From Nocardia amamiensis NBRC 102102 (GTDB lineage: Bacteria; Actinomycetota; Actinomycetes; Mycobacteriales; Mycobacteriaceae): a stretch of 54,319 nt of DNA. Numbering within the stretch: the stretch's first letter is position 1; each line of letters opens with the position of its first letter. Positions 43,169-51,189 of this stretch are shown here, in pieces. The stretch covers positions 1-54,319 of the forward strand of contig NZ_BDBA01000076.1 in assembly GCF_001612745.1 (NCBI RefSeq). Reading direction: 5' to 3'. A model generated the notes under the pieces. That model did no database searches and was not told the origin of the DNA. It saw only the letters and a program-made list of their open reading frames with translations. The position numbers were made by a program, and so were the translations under genes.

Positions 43169-43918
43169 TTACTGCTCCGCCGCGTTCTTGCGAGCGGCCT
43201 TCTCCTTCGCCTCGGCGGCGTCCATCGCGTCCGCCTCTTCCAGGGTAGGAGCGCCGCCGCCGAGCCGGGCGGGCACCCAGTACGCGCCGGGCTCGTGCGC
43301 GTAGTCCTTCTGCAGGTCGAGCAACATCTCCTGCATGGTCGAGCGCAGCTTGGCGGTGAGTTCCGCGGCGGGCTCGAAGGGTTGGATCGGTTCGCCGACC
43401 GCGATCGAGATGGGCGTGTTGGTGCGGCCGAGCCGTTTGGGGAAGCCCTTGGTCCATACCCGCTGCGCACCCCAGATGACGATCGGGATGATCGGCACCT
43501 CCGCCTCGATGGCCATGCGCGCCGCGCCCGATTTGAATTCCTTGATCTCGAAGCTGCGGCTGATGGTCGCCTCGGGGTACACGCCGACCAGCTCGCCGCG
43601 GCGCAGATACTCCACCGCGGCCGTATACGACTCGGCACCCGCCGAACGGTCCACCGGAATGTGCCTGAGCGCCCGCATGATCGGGCCGGAGATCTTGTCG
43701 TCGAAAACCTCCTTCTTGGCCATGAACCGGATGTAGCGTTTCGGGGTGCGCACCGGCAGGCCCGCATAGGTGAAGTCCATGTAGCCGGTGTGGTTCACCG
43801 CCAGCACGGCGCCACCCCGCGCGGGGATATGTTCATCGCCCTTGACGGTGAACTTCAGACCTTCGAGGAAGAAGACGGTACGGGCCAGCCCGATGATCGT
43901 CCGATAGACGGGTTCCAC
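43169..43918 (-). CDS. 1-acylglycerol-3-phosphate acyltransferase-like (PlsC family)
   Basis: A 249-residue paralogue of the downstream gene with NHTGYMD and VYPEATISRSF boxes. The C-terminus is charged and Ala-rich (DAAEAKEKAARKNAAEQ). Start: GTG at 43918. No ribosome site is visible; a -10-like TACGCT ends 9 nt before, so the mRNA may be leaderless. First gene of the pair. The gap upstream (43919-44262) holds the promoter and no convincing gene. Confidence 0.85.
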   Translation of the reverse strand: MEPVYRTIIGLARTVFFLEGLKFTVKGDEHIPARGGAVLAVNHTGYMDFTYAGLPVRTPKRYIRFMAKKEVFDDKISGPIMRALRHIPVDRSAGAESYTAAVEYLRRGELVGVYPEATISRSFEIKEFKSGAARMAIEAEVPIIPIVIWGAQRVWTKGFPKRLGRTNTPISIAVGEPIQPFEPAAELTAKLRSTMQEMLLDLQKDYAHEPGAYWVPARLGGGAPTLEEADAMDAAEAKEKAARKNAAEQ

Positions 43919-44262
43919 AAGTCAGCTAGCGTAGTCGCTGACCGTCCCCTCCGGCAGTGCGCCGCGATCGCCGCCGCACCGGAGCGAGGACGCCTGAGCA
44001 GCCCAACCGCACGCCCTTAGAGAAGAGGATCGTCGAAGTGGAACGCGCCCGACCGGAACCGCGTGAATACGACCACAGCTCAGCACGCGATCGGATCCGG
44101 GCAGCAGCGAACGCGGAGGAACCATCCACAGCCGCGCACCCGCCCCGGCACCCGAACGCCCGACCGGATCGAGCAACGCTGATCGGTCCGGAACCATCGC
44201 CACTGGGACAACCGACCCGCATCTCCACGCACTCGACTCGGCGCCAGGGCGCCCGACCACCT
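43919..44262. other. Gap between acyltransferase and lipoprotein genes
   Basis: Arg/Pro-rich frames run through this stretch, including one in frame with the lipoprotein, but none has family resemblance. A GTG at 44039 with GAGG upstream is a conceivable alternative start, yet it would bury the signal sequence, so it is not favoured. Confidence 0.45.
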
Positions 44263-45099
44263 ATGCGCGCAGCGCTGATCGGCCTGGCACTGATCGGCGC
44301 GGGCGCGCTGACCGGCTGCGACTCCGTGGCAGGTATCCCGGACGACAGCGCCGCACCGGCAGCGGCGCGCACAACGCCACCCGCCGCCGTCCCGGCGACG
44401 ACACCACCGACCACAGCGTCGGTGCCGCCGGTTCCCGATGACGCTCCGCCGGTGGGGGCGGTCGCCGGACTTCCCGCCGCTTCGAGCGCGGTGCAGCGCT
44501 GGGCTGCCGACCTGCAATCGCACACGATCGCCGAGATGCAGGAGAAGTGCTGGACCATCGCGCCGAAGAACGTGGCCGACATGTACGGCGACCTGCAGTC
44601 CATCCTGGCCGCCCTGGCCCAGCCGGGCACGGCGACCACGGACGCCGTCGTCTGGCAGAGCAGAACCACCACGGTCGCCGTCGACCGCGCCGAGGTCGAG
44701 ACCGGCTACGCCTGTCCGCGCGTCGCCGCGGCGGGCGCGGACATCGCCTACAACGACGCCGACGCCAGGCACACCGTGCGCCGCTACCTGTCCCGCTTCA
44801 TCGGGTCTCCGCTGGACCCGGCCGACAAGGAGGGCACCTACCCGCTGGTCTGCAAGGCGTCAGCCACCTGGGACCCCACGGCCACCGGACGCCCGATCCC
44901 GGCCCCGCTGGCCGGCAACCCGGGCATGCTGACCGGGACCATCGAGTTCGCCGACCAGCAGATCCGCTCGGAGCAGCTGAACACCGACTACATTGCGGTG
45001 CCCGTCCCCGTGACAAACTCCTCGGGTGTGACGCAGACCCGTACCTTCACCCTGCGATCCGGGCCGGACGGCTACTGCATCGGCGACGTCTCGCCGTAA
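44263..45099 (+). CDS. Lipoprotein of unknown function
   Basis: A 278-residue predicted lipoprotein with signal MRAALIGLALIGAGALTGC (Cys19), a Pro/Thr/Ala-rich linker (about 25-70) and a soluble domain (about 75-278) with several Cys (KCW, YACP, LVCK, GYCIG) that could form disulfides outside the membrane. The family is not recognised. ATG at 44263 sits right at the signal; ribosome site is weak. It lies 41 nt before the Rieske gene and may be in one transcript with it. Confidence 0.72.
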   Translation: MRAALIGLALIGAGALTGCDSVAGIPDDSAAPAAARTTPPAAVPATTPPTTASVPPVPDDAPPVGAVAGLPAASSAVQRWAADLQSHTIAEMQEKCWTIAPKNVADMYGDLQSILAALAQPGTATTDAVVWQSRTTTVAVDRAEVETGYACPRVAAAGADIAYNDADARHTVRRYLSRFIGSPLDPADKEGTYPLVCKASATWDPTATGRPIPAPLAGNPGMLTGTIEFADQQIRSEQLNTDYIAVPVPVTNSSGVTQTRTFTLRSGPDGYCIGDVSP

Positions 45100-45140
45100 C
45101 TACTACCCTGGTTGGCTGGTAACAGCAGGAGGAGCAGCTA

Positions 45141-46679
45141 GTGCAGATCACCAGCGTCGGACACGCCGGATTCCACATCCGCACCGCGGCCGGGTCGATC
45201 CTTTGCGACCCCTGGGTGAACCCCGCGTACTTCGGCTCGTGGTTCCCGTTCCCGGACAACACCCAGCTGGACTGGGACGAGCTGGGCGCATGCGACTTCC
45301 TGTACGTCTCGCACCTGCACCGCGACCACTTCGACGCGAAGACGCTGGCCGAGCACGTCAACAAGGACGCGACCGTGCTGCTGCCGGACTATCCGGTGCC
45401 GGACCTGAAGCGGGAACTCGAGCACCTGGGCTTCCACAAGTTCTTCGAGACCGAGGACTCGGTCAAGCACACGGTGACCGGTCCGGGTGGCGACCTTGAC
45501 ATCATGATCATCGCGCTGCGCGCGCCCGCCGACGGCCCGATCGGCGATTCCGGGCTGGTCGTCTCCGACGGCGAGACCACCTGCTTCAACATGAACGACG
45601 CCCGGCCCGTCGACATGGACGTGCTGCACGACGCGTTCGGTCATGTCGACATCCACCTGCTGCAGTACTCGGGTGCGATCTGGTACCCGATGGTCTACGA
45701 CATCCCGGCCCGCACCAAGTCGAACTTCGGCAAGCAGAAGCGTCAGCGTGGCATGGACCGGGCCCGCAGCTACATCGAACAGGTCGGCGCGACCTGGGTG
45801 GTGCCGTCGGCGGGTCCGCCGGTGTTCCTGGACGACGAGCTGCGCTACCTCAACGACGACCGCGGTGACGAGGGCAACATCTTCCCGGACCAGAAGGTGT
45901 TCCTGGAGCAGATGGAGATCCACGGCAACGCGGGCGGGATCCTGATGATCCCGGGCTCGGTCGCCGACGTGCGCGGCGCCGAGCTGACGCTGACCTATCC
46001 GAGCGACCCGGCTGAGATCTACGAGCACAAGGCCGAGTACATCGAGCGGATGGCGCAGCGCCTCGCGCCCGTGCTGGAAGCCGAGAAGGCAACCTGGGCG
46101 ACCGGCGATGGCGCGCTGCTGGAACCGTTGCAGAAGCTGTTCGAGCCGATCATGGTGCAGAGCGACCTGATCTGCGACGGCATCGGTTACCCGGTCGGTC
46201 TGGTGATCGGCGAGGAAACCGTGGTGCTGGACTTCCCCAAACGCACGGTGCGCGGCCCCATCGAGGGCGAGGGCCGCTACCGCTACGGCTTCCGCATCGC
46301 ACCGGAACTGGTCCGCACGGTGCTGCGCGACCAGGAGCCGGACTGGGTGAACACCATCTTCCTGTCCACCCGCTTCCAGGCCTGGCGTATCGGTGGGTAC
46401 AACGAGTTCCTCTACACGTTCTTCAAGTGCCTCACCGACGAGCGGATCGCCTACGCCGACGGCTGGTTCGCCGAGGCGCACGACGATTCCGCCTCCACCG
46501 AACTCGGCGCCTGGGAAGTGCAGCGCCGCTGTCCGCATCTGAAGGCGGACCTGTCGAAGTTCGGCGTGGTGGACGGCAACACACTCACCTGCAACTTGCA
46601 TGGCTGGCAGTGGGATCTGGAATCGGGACGCTGCAAGACGTCCAAGGGCCACGAACTGCGCTCACGCAAGCTGAGTTGA
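45141..46679 (+). CDS. Metallo-beta-lactamase-fold / Rieske [2Fe-2S] fusion protein
   Basis: A 512-residue cytoplasmic protein. The N-terminal domain (about 1-260) has the metallo-hydrolase motif HLHRDH (58-63); the middle is like the UlaG group; and the C-terminus holds a Rieske centre CPH (464-466) and CNLH (484-487). It matches the plan of M. tuberculosis Rv3818, unassigned in function; similar domain pairs occur in CMP-sialate hydroxylase-type proteins. GTG at 45141 has AGGAGGAGC upstream. Confidence 0.86.
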   Translation: MQITSVGHAGFHIRTAAGSILCDPWVNPAYFGSWFPFPDNTQLDWDELGACDFLYVSHLHRDHFDAKTLAEHVNKDATVLLPDYPVPDLKRELEHLGFHKFFETEDSVKHTVTGPGGDLDIMIIALRAPADGPIGDSGLVVSDGETTCFNMNDARPVDMDVLHDAFGHVDIHLLQYSGAIWYPMVYDIPARTKSNFGKQKRQRGMDRARSYIEQVGATWVVPSAGPPVFLDDELRYLNDDRGDEGNIFPDQKVFLEQMEIHGNAGGILMIPGSVADVRGAELTLTYPSDPAEIYEHKAEYIERMAQRLAPVLEAEKATWATGDGALLEPLQKLFEPIMVQSDLICDGIGYPVGLVIGEETVVLDFPKRTVRGPIEGEGRYRYGFRIAPELVRTVLRDQEPDWVNTIFLSTRFQAWRIGGYNEFLYTFFKCLTDERIAYADGWFAEAHDDSASTELGAWEVQRRCPHLKADLSKFGVVDGNTLTCNLHGWQWDLESGRCKTSKGHELRSRKLS

Positions 46680-46737
46680 GCGCCTGAACCTCCGGACGGC
46701 ATCTTCCGCGTCGACCGGAGGCGTTCCGGGGAAGCGA

Positions 46738-47073
46738 CTAGGTGATCTCGCGGGTGAGCTTCGACGACCAGGGGCACCACATGCAGCCCGGCAGGAACGC
46801 GCCGCACGCCTCGTCCAGGTGGTCCTCGACGTAGATGATGCTGGCGTCGCAGACCTCGATCGCCACGGTGAAGAAGGTGATGGTGTCCGGGTCCAGGTAG
46901 AAGTTCCAGCCCGGGTTGTAGGGCGCCGGAGACTTCCGGATCCGCCCCATGACGTGGACAGACATCTGCTCCTCGCCGGACAGGATGCGACGGGCCTCGG
47001 CGATCCGCTGCTCGTTGGTCAGCTCGATGATGAATTCTTTGCCTGAGTAGTCGGTGAATGCGAAGAGCGCCAT
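46738..47073 (-). CDS. BP74-like (calmodulin-binding protein BP74-related) small protein
   Basis: A 111-residue soluble protein: MALFAFTDYSGKEFIIELT, EARRILSG, GRIRKSPAPYNPGWNFYLDPDTITFF, VAIEVCDASIIYVEDHLDEACGAF. This matches what I remember of BP74-N type domains, first described in Dictyostelium and found in some actinobacteria. Function in bacteria is unknown. ATG at 47073 has GGGGA 6 nt upstream. A pair of direct repeats is in the promoter region. Confidence 0.7.
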   Translation of the reverse strand: MALFAFTDYSGKEFIIELTNEQRIAEARRILSGEEQMSVHVMGRIRKSPAPYNPGWNFYLDPDTITFFTVAIEVCDASIIYVEDHLDEACGAFLPGCMWCPWSSKLTREIT

Positions 47074-47162
47074 GACTTTCCCCTCTTGTCGATGGGTCCT
47101 GTTGTCCATGGATGGCGAACTCGGCACCGGTGCGACTCGATCGTATCGGCACTCAGCCGGAT

Positions 47163-47181
47163 ATTTGCTATAGATTTGCTA
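47163..47181 (-). promoter_or_regulatory. Direct repeats upstream of the BP74-like gene
   Basis: ATTTGCTA (plus strand) occurs at 47163-47170 and 47174-47181, an 11-bp period or about one helical turn, in an AT-rich patch. On the minus strand TATAGC here could be the -10. It may be a site for a protein binding one face of the DNA. Confidence 0.4.
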
Positions 47182-47241
47182 ACGGTGCAGCAGTTGATCG
47201 GCGGTCGGTCTGGGCGGCGAAAAGAGAAGTAGTCCCGAAAC

Positions 47242-48273
47242 TCAGCGGGAGATCCCCGCCGGGATCCCACTGTGCGCCGGGGTGGGACTGTGGCGCGCGG
47301 TTTTCGCGGTGCTGATCAGCTCCCGGATCGCGATCGCACCCCTGGCCACCGGCGCGGCGACCCGGCCATCCGGGTCGATCAGCACCGCGGACGGGGTACC
47401 GCGTACCCGGTAGCGCAATGCCGCTTCGTTGCCGCGCTGTACCAGCGACGGAATATCGCCCAGCCCGTTTTCGACGCCCCACGCGGCTTGCTCCGCCGCG
47501 TCACCATTTCCGACCGCCACGATAGCCAGAATGTCGCTGTTGCGCGCGTGCCAGCGTGGCAGCTCCCTGGCCAGTGCTGCACACAGCTCACAGCCCGGAT
47601 GCACGAATACCAGCAGAACCCACCGCTGGCCGGCCAACAGTCCTTCCAGCGTGGTCTTCCCGCCTCTGGCGTCGAGCAGTTCGAACTCGGGCGCGATCGA
47701 GCCCGCCGGCAAGCCCTCCGCGCCCAATGTGGACAGCGCCTGCTCATCGACCCTGCGACGCAGCACACGCAGTTGCCCCGCGATCCACACCAGCACCGCG
47801 GACAACACAGCGACCACCGCACAACCGATCGCGTCGTCGGCGGGCAAGCCCATCGGCACGCGCGGGTGCGTCAGCGCGCCTACACCGACCGCCGCGGCGA
47901 GCACCACCAGAACACCGTTGCGTCCCAGTGTCTTCGGCCCGATCGGCGCCGCGCTCGCGGTTCCGAAGCACGAGCACGAAGGCCGCTCACCACGCCGCAA
48001 CAGGCGCGCGATCATCACCGTGAACACGCCGAGCAACAGCAGTGCCGCCACCGCGGCGACACCGGAAGCCCACGGAAGCAGCGCAACGACAGCGATCACC
48101 GCCTCGGCGACCGGCAGTCCCCAGGCCACGGCAGGCACCCAGCGCAGCGGCACCCCGAAGTCCCCCACCGCCTGCCGGGTCGCGCTCCGATCCGCCAGCT
48201 TGCCCCACGCCGACAATCCGAACACGGCACACAGAGCGAGCCGCGAAACCCACACCCCGTATTCGATCAGCAT
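47242..48273 (-). CDS. MauE/DoxX-like membrane protein fused to a redoxin domain
   Basis: A 343-residue redox protein. The N-terminal part (about 1-170) has four or five helices with CSCFG (Cys100, Cys102), as in MauE. The C-terminal thioredoxin-like domain (about 190-320) has GCELC (Cys228, Cys231) and the cis-proline region RGTPSAVLID. Such fusions pass electrons across the membrane to make or reduce disulfides in exported proteins. ATG at 48273 lacks a strong ribosome site. No obvious partner is adjacent. Confidence 0.83.
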   Translation of the reverse strand: MLIEYGVWVSRLALCAVFGLSAWGKLADRSATRQAVGDFGVPLRWVPAVAWGLPVAEAVIAVVALLPWASGVAAVAALLLLGVFTVMIARLLRRGERPSCSCFGTASAAPIGPKTLGRNGVLVVLAAAVGVGALTHPRVPMGLPADDAIGCAVVAVLSAVLVWIAGQLRVLRRRVDEQALSTLGAEGLPAGSIAPEFELLDARGGKTTLEGLLAGQRWVLLVFVHPGCELCAALARELPRWHARNSDILAIVAVGNGDAAEQAAWGVENGLGDIPSLVQRGNEAALRYRVRGTPSAVLIDPDGRVAAPVARGAIAIRELISTAKTARHSPTPAHSGIPAGISR

Positions 48274-48328
48274 GAGCGCACCATGCCACAGTCATGCACT
48301 TCGAACATGAATGACTCGACCAGGCTTG

Positions 48329-49285
48329 TCAGGACCGAGATCGAGTGGCGACGCCGACCGCAACGAGGGTCAGCACGCAACCGATGATCGCGGTCGCCGA
48401 CAGGCCCGCCGTTGTCGGCGTGAGCAGGTCGAGGACCAGTGCGAACAGCAGTTGTCCCGCCACCGAGGTGAGGCCGAGCAGCAGCACACCGATCCAGCGG
48501 ACGGTCAGGGCGGCCAGCGCGATGAACGCCACGCCGATGATCCCGCCGAGGTAGAGCCATGGCTCGGTAGGGAGCTCCGCCGGACCACCGGAGGTCGCGA
48601 TCACGGTAACAGCGAGGACCAGCAGCGCGGACAGACCGACGCAGAAATTGACCAGGGCCGCCGAGATGGGACCGCCGACGGCGCCGACCTTGCCGTTCAC
48701 CGCCTGCTGCCAGGCCAGGCCGATTCCGGCCAGCGCGGGGAGCACGATCAGCAGCGCGGTCGGCGCATCGCGCAGCGCTTCCGGCACGGAGAGGCCACCC
48801 GTTGCGGCGCGGCCGTGACCGAGTCCGGCAACCAGCACCGCGAGAACGCCGAGTGCCGCACCGGCCAGACGCACCGCGGTGACCGGCGTGCGCCCGCCCG
48901 GGCCGAGACCGAGACGGTCGACGACCAGGCTGCTGAGCAGCTGGCCCGCGACGGTGGCCACGGTGAACGCGGTGACGCCGATGGCCGCGACGGTGAGACC
49001 CTGGCATGCGACGAAGAACGCGCCGCACAGGCCGCCGAGCAGCTGCCACGGCCGCAGCGCACCTTCTGCCAACGCCCGCCGCACCTGCCGCACACCCTCA
49101 CGCAGTCGCCCGCTGACCGCGAAGGCCACCGCGAGCACGAGGAGCCCCGTACCGAAACTGATAGTGGCCGCCGCGATCCCATCCTGCAGGCGTGCACCGA
49201 GCGCACCGTTGATCCTCCCCTGCACCGCGACACCCGCGCCGATCCCGAACCCGAAGACCAGCCCCAGCCTCACCTGCACGGTCAT
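48329..49285 (-). CDS. DMT-superfamily transporter (YdcZ/DUF606-like)
   Basis: A 318-residue protein with ten membrane helices in two related halves, the second starting at ALLIVLPALAGIGLAWQQAVNGKVG. GxxxxxQGxxNGxLG in helix 1 (GVAVQGRINGALGARL) is the DUF606 hallmark. Likely a small-molecule exporter. ATG at 49285 was chosen because TAGCGT (49298-49293) lies 7 nt upstream, which suggests a leaderless transcript; no ribosome site is visible. Confidence 0.85.
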   Translation of the reverse strand: MTVQVRLGLVFGFGIGAGVAVQGRINGALGARLQDGIAAATISFGTGLLVLAVAFAVSGRLREGVRQVRRALAEGALRPWQLLGGLCGAFFVACQGLTVAAIGVTAFTVATVAGQLLSSLVVDRLGLGPGGRTPVTAVRLAGAALGVLAVLVAGLGHGRAATGGLSVPEALRDAPTALLIVLPALAGIGLAWQQAVNGKVGAVGGPISAALVNFCVGLSALLVLAVTVIATSGGPAELPTEPWLYLGGIIGVAFIALAALTVRWIGVLLLGLTSVAGQLLFALVLDLLTPTTAGLSATAIIGCVLTLVAVGVATRSRS

Positions 49286-49321
49286 AGCCCGCACGCTACC
49301 GGGGCAAGCTCAACGCCCAAC

Positions 49322-49378
49322 TCGAGTGGCACCTCACTGCGGCAAAACGCGAGAGCGGTCTCCGTGATGTGCCGCTCA
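49322..49378 (-). repeat. Short palindromic intergenic repeat, copy 2
   Basis: GAGTGGCACCTCAC (49324-49337) and GTGATGTGCCGCTC (49364-49377) pair at 12 of 14 positions. Read on the minus strand the whole element aligns with the copy at 32714-32773. It overlaps the stop codon of the MFS gene. Confidence 0.7.
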
Positions 49379-50869
49379 CCGGCGGCGTGGGAGCCAGCGG
49401 GGTGCCAGGGCGGCTATGGCGAGCATGGCGACGCCGAGGAAGGCCAGCATCGTGGACATGGAGTACCAGATGGTCACCACGGCGGCGAAGCCGAAGACCG
49501 CGAGTGCGACCACCTCGCTCAGCAGGCCGGACACGGAGGTGACCGTGGCGCGGGCCGGGCCCTCGATGGCGTCTTGCAGACGGGCGCCCGCGATGACCAC
49601 CGCGTTGTGCACGATGCCGTAGGAGATGCCGATTGCCGTGAATCCGAGAGCCGTCAGCGGATACATCACGTCGGGCCGCCGGGCCGCGAGCCCCGCGACG
49701 AGCGCGCCCCCGAGGAACAGCGCACCGGCGATACCCATCGCGATCCCCATGGTCCGGCCCGATATCCCTTCGGTCCGCCCGCCGAGCACGGAACCGACCA
49801 GCGAACCGAGCACGGTGAGACCGACCAGCAGCGGCACCACCGCGGTGGAGACGCCCGCTTCGTGCGCGAGCAGAGCGAAATATTCATCGAAAGCCGTGAT
49901 GCCGAACAGCAAGGCTTCCAGCAGCACGCCATAGCGCACGGCCCGAACCCGGACTGCTTCCCCGATACCGGCTTTGAGCATGCCGAGGTATCGAGCAAAT
50001 GGCCGCGGCTGCTCGACCACGCCCTCCGGCAAGGCATTTCGCTCACCGACACCCGAAACAGAAGGGCTTACCGGCCGATCCGCATCGCTTGTGCCACCGG
50101 CAGGGGTTCCGTGGGTGGCGTCTCGGGCAGCGGCCCGCGTACCCGCGCCCACCATGAGGTCCGAGTCCACGGGACCTGTGCTGCCATTTTCGATCGACAC
50201 CGTATCGACGCGGAAGGCTGAGTCAGCTGGATCTGTATGGGGCACTGGTGTATGCGTGGCACCGGATCGCGCCGCGCCGTCGTCTCCGGACGACTCCGGT
50301 ACGACGTCTTCCAGGTCGTCGACGTCTACCGCGGACACCGCCTTAGGCGCGGTGGGCAACGTCAGCGCGATCACCGTGTGCAGGGCGGCGATGGCGACGC
50401 TGGACCAGCTGACCAGCGCGTAACCGCCGTAGAGATAGAGCGGGGTCGCCGCGACGATGGCGACGACGACGGCCGCTTCCGCACCCGCGCGGGTGTAGCC
50501 GAGGATGCGCGGGTAGGCCGCGGACTCGCCGCGGGCGGCGAGGTCGTCGTAGAGCAACGCCTCGAACGTGCCGGATGCCAAAGCGCCCGACGTACCCCAC
50601 AGCGCGAATCCGATGGCGAAGCCCAGGAAGGAGGGCGCCACGGTCCACACAGTGAAGCCCGCGGTCAGCAACACACCGCTCAGCATGAGCAGACCGCGCC
50701 GTGAGACCGTGTCGGCCCACGCCCCGGAGGGCACCTCGAGCAGGAACGCCGTCGCCGACCAGACCGCGAACAGCAGCGAGATCTGGCCCGTGCTCATGCC
50801 GTGGTCGGCGAACAGCAGGGCATACAGCGCGTAGAGCGGAATCAGCTCACCGATGCTCGTGAAGAGCAC
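49376..50869 (-). CDS. Major facilitator superfamily transporter with a long central loop
   Basis: A 497-residue transporter with 12 predicted helices. Helix 2-3 loop GAWADTVSRRGLL is the MFS signature. The loop between the two halves (about 182-292) is unusually long, about 110 residues, and rich in Asp, Ser, Gly and Thr. GTG at 50869 is the only usual start codon in the frame; no ribosome site is visible and helix 1 starts at residue 2, while the frame stays open upstream with LSLRSLTVRA, which looks like a normal N-terminus. So the true start may be a rare codon or there may be a small sequence error. Confidence 0.78.
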   Translation of the reverse strand: MLFTSIGELIPLYALYALLFADHGMSTGQISLLFAVWSATAFLLEVPSGAWADTVSRRGLLMLSGVLLTAGFTVWTVAPSFLGFAIGFALWGTSGALASGTFEALLYDDLAARGESAAYPRILGYTRAGAEAAVVVAIVAATPLYLYGGYALVSWSSVAIAALHTVIALTLPTAPKAVSAVDVDDLEDVVPESSGDDGAARSGATHTPVPHTDPADSAFRVDTVSIENGSTGPVDSDLMVGAGTRAAARDATHGTPAGGTSDADRPVSPSVSGVGERNALPEGVVEQPRPFARYLGMLKAGIGEAVRVRAVRYGVLLEALLFGITAFDEYFALLAHEAGVSTAVVPLLVGLTVLGSLVGSVLGGRTEGISGRTMGIAMGIAGALFLGGALVAGLAARRPDVMYPLTALGFTAIGISYGIVHNAVVIAGARLQDAIEGPARATVTSVSGLLSEVVALAVFGFAAVVTIWYSMSTMLAFLGVAMLAIAALAPRWLPRRR

Positions 50870-51189
50870 GGCGCGAACTGTCAGCGAGCGCAGGCTGAGA
50901 TAGTGCGCGCTACCCGTTGAATGGGCGCGCCGCGATCCCGGGGCTCAATAGCCGTAAATGAGCAAACGCATGCCGTCAGCATGCTCACGATCGCCATGCG
51001 GCGTCAAGGGAATTAACCGGGCGGCGTCACAGAAGTCGGTGCGGCGATCGGATCAGCCCTGGCACCCGACAACGAGCGCGGCGTCAGGACATCTGCTGGC
51101 GGCGTCGCCGATCTGCACGACGCCATGGCCTGGCCGGACAGCGGCATCAGGTGGGCAGGGCGAGCGGAGAGGTCAGCCGGAGCGGAGGT
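50870..51189. other. Gap between MFS and GGDEF-EAL genes
   Basis: This 320-bp stretch shows no supported gene. It must carry the MFS promoter. A small inverted repeat TGAGCA...TGCTCA (50959-50964, 50982-50987) is present. Confidence 0.45.

Noticed and set aside
44039..44262. N-terminal extension of the lipoprotein
   Set aside because: It would place 75 Arg/Pro-rich residues before an intact lipoprotein signal, which is not compatible with export.
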